Part shown: piece by piece, positions 56,659-64,000 of the stretch
How positions within the stretch are numbered: position 1 is the first letter of the stretch
How the letters are laid out: each line of letters starts with the position of its first letter
Position numbers and translations under genes: made by a program
Assembly (NCBI GenBank): GCA_964343605.1
Contig: CAYFKJ010000003.1
Span: forward strand, 248,001 to 312,000
DNA: 64,000 nt
Origin: CAYFKJ01 sp964343605
GTDB lineage: Bacteria; Pseudomonadota; Alphaproteobacteria; UBA2966
Direction: 5' to 3'
Notes under the pieces: generated by a model
What the model was told of the DNA's origin: nothing
Databases searched by the model: none
The model's input: only the letters and a program-made list of their open reading frames with translations

Positions 56659-56970
56659 ATGAGTTTAGGTCTTCAACTTCGCCGCCGCGCCCGATTCGCA
56701 GTCGTGCCCTTGTTGTGCGCCGGCGTTCTGACTTATTTCGGTTATCACGCCGTCCAGGGCGAACGCGGTTTGGCGGCTTGGCTCCAGCTCGATCAGGAAA
56801 TCATGCGCGCCGAGGCCCAGTTGATGGTCAACCAGGCCGAACTGAGCCGCCTTGAACGCCGTGTCGCCTTGCTGCGCGGCAACGGTCTCTCCCGCGACAT
56901 GCTGGAAGAACGCGCCCGCGACGTGCTCGGGCTGGTTCACAAGGACGACGTGGTCATCCTCGGCCGTTAG
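56659..56970 (+). CDS. Septum formation initiator family protein (FtsB/DivIC-like)
   Basis: 103 residues: a short basic N terminus, one TM helix (about 13-32), then a leucine-zipper-like periplasmic coiled coil (AEAQLMVNQAELSRLERRVALL) and ERARDVLGLVHKDDVVI, the typical end of this family. FtsB-type proteins link FtsL and FtsQ in the divisome. In alphaproteobacteria it usually lies soon after eno and before pdhA; here several genes intervene on both sides. Confidence 0.9.
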   Translation: MSLGLQLRRRARFAVVPLLCAGVLTYFGYHAVQGERGLAAWLQLDQEIMRAEAQLMVNQAELSRLERRVALLRGNGLSRDMLEERARDVLGLVHKDDVVILGR

Positions 56971-57107
56971 TTCCGCAAATCCCGGACACCAAACCTGCCC
57001 GGCTAATTCCTGTCTTTCCCAACCGGTCCGCGATCAACGAGTGAGTTGGCGGATTGCCCTCGATTGCCTAAGATCGTCGCGGACAAATTAGCGGGAGCTT
57101 GCGGATA

Positions 57108-57416
57108 ATGGCCAAGGGATATTGGATCGCGCACATCGATATCGACGACCCCGAACAGTACGCCAAGTACATCGCGGCAAACGCCGGACCGTTCGCCAAG
57201 TACGGCGCCAGGTTCATCGTGCGCGGCGGCGACTTCACCGGCAAGGAGGGGTCGGTGCGGGCCAAGGACGTGGTGCTCGAATTTCCCAGCTATCAGGCGG
57301 CGCTCGATTGTTACGATTCGCCGGAATATCAGGCGGCAATTAAGCTCAGGGAAGCCGTATCGGAGGGCGACCTTGTGATCGTCGAAGGCTACGACGGTCC
57401 TCAGCCGGGAGATTGA
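57108..57416 (+). CDS. DUF1330 family protein
   Basis: 102 residues matching the DUF1330 dimeric alpha-beta-barrel: GYWIAHIDIDDPEQYAKY, then GGDFTGKEGS and the characteristic FPSYQAALDCYDSPEYQAA. Function is unknown for the family. The ATG at 57108 follows GGGAG and is preferred to a TTG 9 bases earlier. No operon partner is evident; a response regulator gene follows 74 bases later. Confidence 0.9.
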   Translation: MAKGYWIAHIDIDDPEQYAKYIAANAGPFAKYGARFIVRGGDFTGKEGSVRAKDVVLEFPSYQAALDCYDSPEYQAAIKLREAVSEGDLVIVEGYDGPQPGD

Positions 57417-57490
57417 GGCTTACTCCGGTTAGGCGTGAGGCGCGGGACACAAGCATGTAGCATACCCAGCCGAAGGGGGGACGGCAGCCG

Positions 57491-58180
57491 ATGACAGACC
57501 AAGTGGACTTGTCCGCAATCCGCGTCCTCGTCGTGGACGACGAGGAGTTTTACCGCGGATTGATCCTGAGGATGCTCGATCAGATCGGTTTCCAGCATGT
57601 TGGCGAAGCGGCCGACGGCGCCCAGGCCGTATCGTCGCTGGCCTCGTTCAAACCCGATCTCGTGGTGCTCGACATCATGATGGAACCCATGAACGGGCTC
57701 AAATTCCTCAAAATGCTGCGCATTGGCATGACGGATGCGGCGAGCGATCTGCCGGTCATCGTCCTCACGGGCTCCAGCGATGAGGCCTTGATGGGGGCGG
57801 CCCTGGCGCTCGATTGCGATGCCTTCGTGAAAAAGGACGACGGGCCTGACGTCATCAAGGAGCGGATCACGCGCGTCGTTTCAGCGCCCCGGTCGATGAA
57901 ATCAGCCGACGCCTACGGAGCGGTCACGGTACCGGTGGTCAATATGCCGCCCGCGCCGCCGGATCAGCCCGCCAAGCAAACGCAGCCATCCACAAAGGCC
58001 ATCGAGGTTCCGGTCTATGAACTGCAGCCGGGCGCGGTCCTCGATCAGGATCTGATGAGCGGGGAGGGGTATCTCCTTTATGCCGCCGACACGGCGCTAC
58101 GCGAGAGCGACGTCGGCCGGCTGCAGGATTTGTCGGAGATCATCGGCCTGCAAACGGTGATAATCCGGCAGTCGGCCTAG
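57491..58180 (+). CDS. Response regulator with C-terminal HD-GYP-associated-like module
   Basis: 229 residues. The receiver domain (about 10-130) keeps all key residues: Asp16-Asp17 in VLVVDDEE, phospho-acceptor Asp61 in LVVLDIMM and Lys in AFVKKDD. A Pro-rich linker (about 150-175) leads to a C-terminal segment (ELQPGAVLDQDLMSGEGYLL onward) like the small module found next to HD-GYP domains, but no HD-GYP catalytic domain is present. There is no DNA-binding domain. It is convergent with the cyclase-like gene, and their stop codons overlap by 4 bases. Confidence 0.88.
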   Translation: MTDQVDLSAIRVLVVDDEEFYRGLILRMLDQIGFQHVGEAADGAQAVSSLASFKPDLVVLDIMMEPMNGLKFLKMLRIGMTDAASDLPVIVLTGSSDEALMGAALALDCDAFVKKDDGPDVIKERITRVVSAPRSMKSADAYGAVTVPVVNMPPAPPDQPAKQTQPSTKAIEVPVYELQPGAVLDQDLMSGEGYLLYAADTALRESDVGRLQDLSEIIGLQTVIIRQSA

Positions 58181-58698
58181 CCAGGTTCAACCAGCGACCC
58201 GTCTTCCAACTCGGTGAACTCGGTGCGGGTTTTGGCGTCCAATAAATTCGCCAACCCTGCGCCCACGGCGAATTCATGTCCCCTCATCATCGCGGCGCTG
58301 TTGACCGTCGTTCCGTAAACATCGAAGCGCTCGTCGCCCGGCGGCCCGATCAGGCCGCAGGCCACCGGCCCGAATTCAGCCACAACGACCATGGCGCCGG
58401 GATAACCGCGCCCTGCCAGCCACTCGTCGCAGTCGCGCTTCATTTGCCGCAGCGAGGCGACTATCCCGTCCGGCGCGTCAGCGGTAAAGACGAATAGGCC
58501 GGCGTCGCCGATGGCTTTGACCAGTTTGCCGCCGGCGTCGGAAATTTGCTGTCCGGTCCTCGCGAACAGCGAGTCGGCCAGCTCAAGAAGCTCCTTCGGC
58601 CGGCGGCCCGCACCCCATTTGGCGTAAAGTTGAAGATCGAAGAAGCCGACGACGAGGTCGATCTCTTCCTGTTCCGTCAATCGTTCGACATCCAGCAT
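58177..58698 (-). CDS. Class III nucleotidyl cyclase-like catalytic domain protein
   Basis: 173 residues from the ATG at 58698; the frame extends upstream but is not protein-like. It is a stand-alone cyclase homology domain: Asp21 in GFFDLQLYAKW and Asp65 in KAIGDAGLFVF match the two metal-binding aspartates. RFDVYGTTVNSAAMM matches the conserved VGxxVNxAARL stretch, with Tyr and Met changes. It may make cAMP or cGMP, which would suit the two CNB proteins at the other end of the window, but activity is unproven. Its end overlaps the response regulator end. Confidence 0.8.
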   Translation of the reverse strand: MLDVERLTEQEEIDLVVGFFDLQLYAKWGAGRRPKELLELADSLFARTGQQISDAGGKLVKAIGDAGLFVFTADAPDGIVASLRQMKRDCDEWLAGRGYPGAMVVVAEFGPVACGLIGPPGDERFDVYGTTVNSAAMMRGHEFAVGAGLANLLDAKTRTEFTELEDGSLVEPG

Positions 58699-58765
58699 GA
58701 TGGCTTTATTAAAAAGAACGGGCGGCAGTGACCTCCGTTCACCGCCACCCGCTATATTCGACCGG

Positions 58766-60292
58766 CTATTTGGTCTTGATGCGGCCGCCCAGCTTGGGCG
58801 ACACGGTGCCGGCATTGGCGATGTAATCCATCACCATTGTGGCCATCAGCGTGCCGGCGGAGGCATTGATCAACACCTTGCCCTTCTTCAGCGACGAGTA
58901 TCCATCGCCGCCACCTGCGATGTAGTTGTTGGTGGCGAGTTTGTACGACGCGCCCATGTCGAGCGGTTTGCCGCCGACCATGACATTGCTGACGCGGCTG
59001 CCGGCCTTTTGCTTCATGTCGAAGGTGAAGCTCATGCCCGACACCTGCGGAAAACGCCCGGCGGTGTCCTCAACCCGGCTCACGCCGTTCTCCAGGACGG
59101 CCATCAATTGCTTGCCGGTCAGTTCCAGCAAGACGGTTACGTTGCCGAACGGCAGTTCCGTCAGGATGTCCTTGCGGGTAAGGGTGACGCCGGCGTCGTA
59201 GGTGCGATCTCCGCGGATGCCGCCGCCGTTGGCGTAACCGATGTCGGCGTTCACGCCGTCGCGGATGGCATCTGCGATCAGGTTGCCCATGGTTGTTTCA
59301 CGGCTGCGCACCATGGAACGGCGGCTGTCCAGTTCAACCGAAGACTTGCCCACCGCGACGTTCAGGCTCTCGTCGAGTTCCTTGTTGAACCCCGCGACGA
59401 TGGCGGCAACCTCGGGATCGGGTTTGACGCCGGCTGTTGTGAGCAGGCGCCACTCGGGCCGAATGGAATAACGCATCTTGCCGCGGCGCTCCTTGGCCGA
59501 AAGGGCAACGTCGGCCACCGCCAGGTAGTGGGCGTCATAGCCGGCCTTGATGATCAAGGTCCGGGCTTCGAACACCATCATGGGGTCGTGGTCGTGGCCG
59601 CCCAAAATTATGTCGAGCCCCCTGACCGAACGTGCCAATGCACGATCGTCGGAAAGATCGAGGTGGGTGATGGCGACGACGAAGTGCGCGCCCATCTTGC
59701 GCAGATCGGCAACCGCTTTCTTCGCGGTCTCCATCACGTCCAAAAATTTAACATTGGCCCCAGGGCTGGAAAGATGGGTGGTTTCCGGCGTCAGGAGGGA
59801 GAAGAAGCCAACCTTGAATTCGCCGACGTCGCGCATGGCGTAAGCTTCCATGCCGCCGAACGGTTTGCCGTCCGCGCCCAGTGTATTGGTGGCAAGCCAG
59901 GTGAACTTGGAGTCTTTCAGACGCGCCTTGAGGATGTCGTCGCCGAAATCGAACTCGTGATTGCCGAGACCTGCAATATCCATCCCGATCGCGTTCATCA
60001 CCGTGATCATCTGGGCGCCCTTGGTGACGCCGGACATCACGGACGGCGAAATCAGATCGCCGCCAAGCGTGGTGATGCTGTGTTCGGCCTTCGCGCGTTC
60101 GGCCTTCAGCAGGGTCATTAGTTCGGCGAGCCCGCCAATTCCCCGTTTCGGGGATATTTCGTAGACGTCGTTGACGTGAAGGAAGGTGACCTTGGCCGAT
60201 TGCGCCCAACCCTGGGCCGCACCGGCGATGACCAGCACCGTTGCCAGCAGGAACGCGGCGGTGGCCTGTTTGAATTTCCTGATTTTTGACAT
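58766..60292 (-). CDS. Periplasmic 5'-nucleotidase/2',3'-cyclic phosphodiesterase family
   Basis: 508 residues from the ATG at 60292 (AGGGGG upstream). A signal peptide ends near AQGWAQ. The N-terminal metallophosphatase domain has FLHVNDVYE, TTLGGDLISPS, GLGNHEFDFGDD, AITHLDLS and ILGGHDHDP, a complete two-metal site. The C-terminal 5'-nucleotidase domain has GNLIADAIRDGV, NGGGIRGDRTYDAG and the substrate-stacking region near AGGGDGYSSL. It dephosphorylates nucleotides in the periplasm. It lies 67 bases upstream of the cyclase-like gene on the same strand. Confidence 0.93.
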   Translation of the reverse strand: MSKIRKFKQATAAFLLATVLVIAGAAQGWAQSAKVTFLHVNDVYEISPKRGIGGLAELMTLLKAERAKAEHSITTLGGDLISPSVMSGVTKGAQMITVMNAIGMDIAGLGNHEFDFGDDILKARLKDSKFTWLATNTLGADGKPFGGMEAYAMRDVGEFKVGFFSLLTPETTHLSSPGANVKFLDVMETAKKAVADLRKMGAHFVVAITHLDLSDDRALARSVRGLDIILGGHDHDPMMVFEARTLIIKAGYDAHYLAVADVALSAKERRGKMRYSIRPEWRLLTTAGVKPDPEVAAIVAGFNKELDESLNVAVGKSSVELDSRRSMVRSRETTMGNLIADAIRDGVNADIGYANGGGIRGDRTYDAGVTLTRKDILTELPFGNVTVLLELTGKQLMAVLENGVSRVEDTAGRFPQVSGMSFTFDMKQKAGSRVSNVMVGGKPLDMGASYKLATNNYIAGGGDGYSSLKKGKVLINASAGTLMATMVMDYIANAGTVSPKLGGRIKTK

Positions 60293-60695
60293 TTTCTGCC
60301 CCCTGTTTATGTGCGTTTTTATTTTGGTGATCGGCTCCGACCCGTTGGGCGGTTCCGTCAATCCCAAGTGGCGTGAGCAATCTTATTGGTACCGGAAATG
60401 GTACTGACAAAAGGCGAACAGTTAAACCGTAATCGGCGTGTCCGGCAGTTTCCCCGTCAGATGGGTGTTAGCGGGAAGGACGATCGTCCCGGCGGGAAAT
60501 CGATTTATCATTGACAATGAAATTAATTAGTTAACCAATATCCAATTAATTCGGAAATTATTGTTATAAAATAGGGTGTTATAAGCAACAAAATCTTATC
60601 GATTTTTGTATCTGGCGCCGCCTTTTCGCAGTACCATTCTTGCGTCGCAACCCGAATGGGGCGGCAGGAAGTTGTTCAATTCGGGAGGCACCCTG
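60293..60695. other. AT-rich intergenic region between the 5'-nucleotidase and pdhA
   Basis: No coding sequence is supported here. It holds the divergent promoters. Notable parts: a 12-base perfect palindrome GGACGATCGTCC near 60478-60489; two AATTAATT palindromes in the AT-rich stretch 60515-60555; and direct repeats of TGTTATAA at 60562-60569 and 60577-60584. These could be operators for pdh control. The pdhA ribosome site GGGAGG is at its right end. Confidence 0.5.
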
Positions 60696-61769
60696 ATGGC
60701 CAATGCGCCCCGCAAGGGTAAAAGCGCCGCCAAGTCCGCCGCGAGCGCCAAATCGAAAGCCGGACGTCCGCCCAAATCCGCCTCGCGCGGCCGCAAACAG
60801 CCCAAGCTGGACAGTGCGGAACTGCTTCAGCACTACCGCGATATGTTGTTGATCCGCCGCTTCGAGGAAAAGGCCGGCCAGCTCTACGGTATGGGTCTGA
60901 TCGGCGGCTTCTGCCACCTCTACATCGGCCAGGAAGCGGTGGTCGTCGGATTGATGGCGGCGGCCTCCAAGGACGATTCGGTCATCACGACTTATCGCGA
61001 TCACGGCCATATGCTGGCCACCGGCATGGACCCCGGCGGCGTCATGGCGGAACTGACGGGGCGACGGGGCGGCTATTCCAAGGGCAAGGGCGGCTCCATG
61101 CACATGTTCTCCAAGGAGGCCAACTTCTACGGCGGACACGGCATCGTCGGCGCCAACGTCCCGATCGGCACCGGTTTAGCGTTCGCCGAAGCCTACCGGG
61201 GGACGGACAACGTCGTTTTGACGTTCTTCGGCGACGGTGCAGCCAACCAGGGGCAGGTTTACGAAAGCTTCAACATGGCGGAACTCTGGTCGCTTCCGGT
61301 CATATTCGTAATCGAGAACAACCAGTACGCCATGGGCACCGCCCTGGGACGCGCCTCGGCCCAGCCGGACCTGTACTTGCGCGGCGAAAGCTTCGGCATT
61401 TCCGGCGTGCAGGTGGACGGCATGGACGTCATGGCCGTCAAGGCGGCCGGCGAGAAGGCCATCGCCCACTGTCGCAGCGGCAAGGGACCGATCATCCTGG
61501 AGATGATGACCTACCGTTACCGCGGCCATTCGATGTCGGACCCGGCCAAATACCGCACCAAGGAAGAAGTCCAGAAGGTCCGCCAGGAACGCGACCCTAT
61601 CGATCATGTGCGCGATCTGCTGGTCTCGGCGGGAGCGGTGGACGAGGCCGAATTGAAGGCGATCGACAAGGAAGTAAAGGGGATCGTGACGGAAGCGGCG
61701 GAATTTGCGCAGCAAAGTCCCGAACCGGACGCCTCCGAGCTCTACACCGACGTATTGATTGAAGTCTGA
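60696..61769 (+). CDS. pdhA: Pyruvate dehydrogenase E1 component subunit alpha
   Basis: 357 residues. After a Lys/Ala-rich N-terminal extension of about 40 residues comes the E1-alpha fold, with RFEEKAGQLYGMG, TYRDHGHMLATGMDPG, the ThDP motif GDGAANQGQVYESFNMA...IENN and the phosphorylation-loop-like TYRYRGHSMSDPAKYR. It decarboxylates pyruvate with E1-beta. The ATG at 60696 has GGGAGG 8 bases upstream. First gene of pdhABC. Confidence 0.97.
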   Translation: MANAPRKGKSAAKSAASAKSKAGRPPKSASRGRKQPKLDSAELLQHYRDMLLIRRFEEKAGQLYGMGLIGGFCHLYIGQEAVVVGLMAAASKDDSVITTYRDHGHMLATGMDPGGVMAELTGRRGGYSKGKGGSMHMFSKEANFYGGHGIVGANVPIGTGLAFAEAYRGTDNVVLTFFGDGAANQGQVYESFNMAELWSLPVIFVIENNQYAMGTALGRASAQPDLYLRGESFGISGVQVDGMDVMAVKAAGEKAIAHCRSGKGPIILEMMTYRYRGHSMSDPAKYRTKEEVQKVRQERDPIDHVRDLLVSAGAVDEAELKAIDKEVKGIVTEAAEFAQQSPEPDASELYTDVLIEV

Positions 61770-61778
61770 GGGATCGAC

Positions 61779-63152
61779 ATGACCGTACAAATTCTGATGC
61801 CGGCCCTCTCGCCGACCATGACCGAAGGAACCGTCGCCCGCTGGCTTAAGGCCGAGGGCGATGCGGTCACGTCCGGCGACATTATTGCCGAGATTGAAAC
61901 CGATAAAGCCACGATGGAACTAGAGGCGGTCGACGAAGGAATTCTCGGCCGCATTTTAGTGGCGGGCGGCACCGAGGGTGTTGCCGTCAACACGCCCATC
62001 GCCGTGATCCTGGAGGACGGCGAGGACGCCTCCGCAATTGATGCGGCTACGGCACCCGCGGCGGCATCCCCGCCCGCCGAGCCCGCTCCGGCCGGCGATG
62101 CCGCGCCGGCCGCACCGGCGGCGCCTGCGGCTGCCGCCATTCACGAACAGGATATTCCCGCCGGTACCGAGATGGTCTCCATGTCCGTGCGCGAAGCCCT
62201 GCGCGACGCCATGGCGGAGGAAATGCGCCGCGACGACGACGTCTTCCTGATGGGCGAGGAAGTGGCGCAATACCAGGGCGCCTACAAGGTCAGCCAAGGT
62301 TTGTTGGACGAGTTCGGCGCCCGGCGGGTGATCGACACGCCGATTACGGAGCATGGCTTCACCGGTGTTGCCGTGGGTGCGGCGTATTCCGGGTTAAAGC
62401 CCATCGTCGAGTTCATGACCTTCAACTTCGCCATGCAGGCCATCGACCACATCATCAATTCGGCTTCCAAGACCCTCTACATGTCAGGCGGGCAAATGCC
62501 CAACCCCATCGTCTTCCGGGGCGCCAACGGTGCGGCCTCCCGGGTGGCGGCGCAACATTCCCAGTGTTACGCCAGTTGGTACGCCCATTGCCCCGGCCTG
62601 AAGGTTGTCGCTCCCTATTCGGCGGCGGATGCCAAAGGCCTGCTGAAGTCGGCCATCCGCGATCCCAATCCGGTAGTTTTTCTGGAAAACGAAATCCTCT
62701 ACGGCCGCTCGTTCGACGTTCCGGTTCTGGATGATTTCACCATTCCGCTGGGCAAGGCGCAGGTCATGCGCGAGGGCGGCGACGTCACCATCGCCGCGTT
62801 CTCCATCGCCGTCGACTACGCGCTGCAGGCGGCGGACGCCCTGGCGGCCGAGGGCATCGACGCCGAGGTTATCAACCTCCGCACCTTGCGCCCGCTGGAC
62901 ACGGCCACGATTGCCGCCAGCGTCGCCAAGACCAATCGTCTTGTGACGGTGGAGGAGGGCTGGCCGCAGAGCGGCATCGGCGCCGAAATCGCCGCCGTCA
63001 TGATGGAGCAGTCGTTCGACGATCTGGATGCGCCGGTCATGCGCGTCACCGGCAAGGATGTGCCGATGCCATACGCCGCCAACCTCGAGCAATTGGCGCT
63101 GCCCTCGGCGGACGACGTGACTGCCGCCGCAAAAGCTGTTTGTTACCGTTAG
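61779..63152 (+). CDS. pdhB: Pyruvate dehydrogenase E1 component subunit beta with N-terminal lipoyl domain
   Basis: 457 residues. Residues 1-80 are a lipoyl domain with the modified Lys in ETDKATMELEAVDEG. An Ala/Pro linker follows (about 88-120), then the E1-beta transketolase-like domain (VREALRDAMAEEMRRDDDV, GFTGVAVGAAYSGLKPIVEF, EEGWPQSG). A lipoylated E1-beta is typical of alphaproteobacteria. It lies 9 bases after pdhA. Confidence 0.97.
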   Translation: MTVQILMPALSPTMTEGTVARWLKAEGDAVTSGDIIAEIETDKATMELEAVDEGILGRILVAGGTEGVAVNTPIAVILEDGEDASAIDAATAPAAASPPAEPAPAGDAAPAAPAAPAAAAIHEQDIPAGTEMVSMSVREALRDAMAEEMRRDDDVFLMGEEVAQYQGAYKVSQGLLDEFGARRVIDTPITEHGFTGVAVGAAYSGLKPIVEFMTFNFAMQAIDHIINSASKTLYMSGGQMPNPIVFRGANGAASRVAAQHSQCYASWYAHCPGLKVVAPYSAADAKGLLKSAIRDPNPVVFLENEILYGRSFDVPVLDDFTIPLGKAQVMREGGDVTIAAFSIAVDYALQAADALAAEGIDAEVINLRTLRPLDTATIAASVAKTNRLVTVEEGWPQSGIGAEIAAVMMEQSFDDLDAPVMRVTGKDVPMPYAANLEQLALPSADDVTAAAKAVCYR

Positions 63153-63163
63153 GGGACCCCACG

Positions 63164-64000
63164 ATGCCGATTACCATTACGATGCCGGCGCTTTCGCCGA
63201 CCATGACGGAAGGCCGCCTGGCCCGCTGGCTCAAGAACGAAGGCGACGAGGTCATCGCCGGCGACGTCCTGGCCGAGATCGAGACCGACAAGGCCACCAT
63301 GGAACTCGAAGCCATCGACGACGGTATTTTGGCGCGCATCCTGGTGCCCGGTGAAACCGACAACGTGCAGGTCAACGCCCCCATCGCGCTGGTGCTCGAG
63401 GACGGCGAGGACGCGTCCGCGCTGGAGGGCTTTACCCCCGACGCCGCACCTGCCGTGGAGCCCGCGCCGGCGGCCGAGGAACCAACCCCCGCGCCGGCGC
63501 CCGCCGCGCCAACTCCGGCGCCGGCGGCGCCTGCGGGCGGCCGTATTCTCGCCAGTCCGCTGGCCAAGCGCATGGCGGCCGATGCCGGCATCGATCTCGG
63601 CCAGTTGTCGGGTTCGGGTCCGCGCGGGCGCATCGTCAAGGCGGATATCCTGAACGCCCAAGCGACAGGTGCCGGTCAGGCTCCGGCGATGCCGGCCGCC
63701 CCCGCCGTGCCTGCGCCGCCCGCCATGGTCATGCCGGCGAGCGGGTCCTACACCGAAGTGCCCAACAACAGCATGCGCAAGACCATCGCCCGCCGCCTGG
63801 TCGAGGCCAAGCAGTCGATCCCGCACATCTACCTCACCATCGATTGCGAACTCGATCGGCTGCTCAGCTTGCGCAAGGAAATTAACGAACGCCGCGAGGG
63901 CGCCGACAAGGTCTCGGTCAATGACTTCGTCATCCGCGCCAACGCCCTGGCGCTCAAGGCCGTACCCGCCGTCAATGCCAGTTGGACCGACGCCGCAATC
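63164..64000 (+). CDS. pdhC: Dihydrolipoamide acetyltransferase (PDH E2), 3'-truncated by the window
   Basis: 279 codons are present and the frame is open at the window end. The order is a lipoyl domain (ETDKATMELEAIDDG), a Pro/Ala linker, a peripheral-subunit-binding domain (LASPLAKRMAADAGIDLGQL, SGPRGRIVKADI), a second linker, and the beginning of the catalytic domain (MRKTIARRLVEAKQSIPHIY). The lipoyl domain closely resembles that of PdhB, with the same MPALSPTMTEG opening. The start ATG is 11 bases after the pdhB stop with AGGGG upstream. Confidence 0.96.
   Translation, partial: MPITITMPALSPTMTEGRLARWLKNEGDEVIAGDVLAEIETDKATMELEAIDDGILARILVPGETDNVQVNAPIALVLEDGEDASALEGFTPDAAPAVEPAPAAEEPTPAPAPAAPTPAPAAPAGGRILASPLAKRMAADAGIDLGQLSGSGPRGRIVKADILNAQATGAGQAPAMPAAPAVPAPPAMVMPASGSYTEVPNNSMRKTIARRLVEAKQSIPHIYLTIDCELDRLLSLRKEINERREGADKVSVNDFVIRANALALKAVPAVNASWTDAAI

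Noticed and set aside
58697..60121. 474-codon open frame opposite the 5'-nucleotidase
   Set aside because: Shadow of a gene with intact metal-binding motifs and signal peptide.
60515..60560. TTAA pairs resembling a CtrA site
   Set aside because: The spacings between TTAA copies are 4 and 11 bases, not the 7 needed for the CtrA motif.

Overview
The window is a GC-rich stretch of an alphaproteobacterial chromosome. The lineage looks like Rhodospirillales or a neighbour; this rests on gene order, LpxI in place of LpxH in the lipid A cluster, GTTC-N7-GTTC SOS boxes, a trpGDC-moaC-moeA-lexA run and a lipoylated PDH E1-beta. Most of it is conserved housekeeping DNA. No rRNA, tRNA, CRISPR array, transposase, integrase or phage gene was seen. 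The first gene (RND exporter) and the last (PDH E2) are cut by the window edges.

Layout. 1-4.3 kb: RND/MMPL exporter with a C-terminal cyclic-nucleotide-binding (CNB) domain, an outer-membrane barrel partner, and an opposing metallophosphoesterase plus small CNB protein. 4.6-9.8 kb: membrane-anchored FHA-trypsin protease divergent from dnaE. 10.0-11.6 kb: two AT-richer orphan exported proteins. 11.8-27.5 kb: one long envelope and translation run, rpsB-tsf-pyrH-frr-uppS-cdsA-dxr-rseP-bamA-skp-lpxD-fabZ-lpxA-lpxI-(DUF2927)-lpxB-gloA. It joins ribosome supply, UMP kinase, isoprenoid and undecaprenyl synthesis, CDP-diacylglycerol, the sigma-E-type protease, outer-membrane protein assembly and most early lipid A steps. 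27.5-38.3 kb: gltA, gltX, comEC, lexA, moeA, moaC, trpC, trpD, trpG. 38.4-42.7 kb: a copper cluster (copA, cueR, YibQ-type deacetylase, copZ) on the opposite strand, separating trpG from trpE. 42.7-47.1 kb: trpE, ppiD and divergent tpiA. 47.2-50.2 kb: an accessory block (small coiled-coil-like protein, Hpt plus degenerate receiver, secreted caspase-FGE protein) lying between tpiA and secG. 50.3-54.5 kb: secG-pyrG-kdsA-eno. 54.5-58.7 kb: class III aminotransferase, a 2-TM protein, ftsB-like, DUF1330, a response regulator and a cyclase-like protein. 58.8-64 kb: periplasmic 5'-nucleotidase and the pdhABC operon.

Main points for a second look: (1) GTTC-N7-GTTC boxes occur not only at lexA but also upstream of dnaE and between gltX and comEC; (2) the copper cluster interrupts the trp region, has a textbook 19-bp-spacer MerR-type promoter, and its copA start codon sits where transcription should begin; (3) a caspase-FGE gene with a pseudo-receiver phosphotransfer neighbour sits inside a conserved housekeeping order; (4) related palindromic elements lie at two convergent gene junctions; (5) an HExxH DUF2927 protein is embedded in the lipid A cluster. 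All assignments come from reading sequence motifs and gene order; no database search was run.
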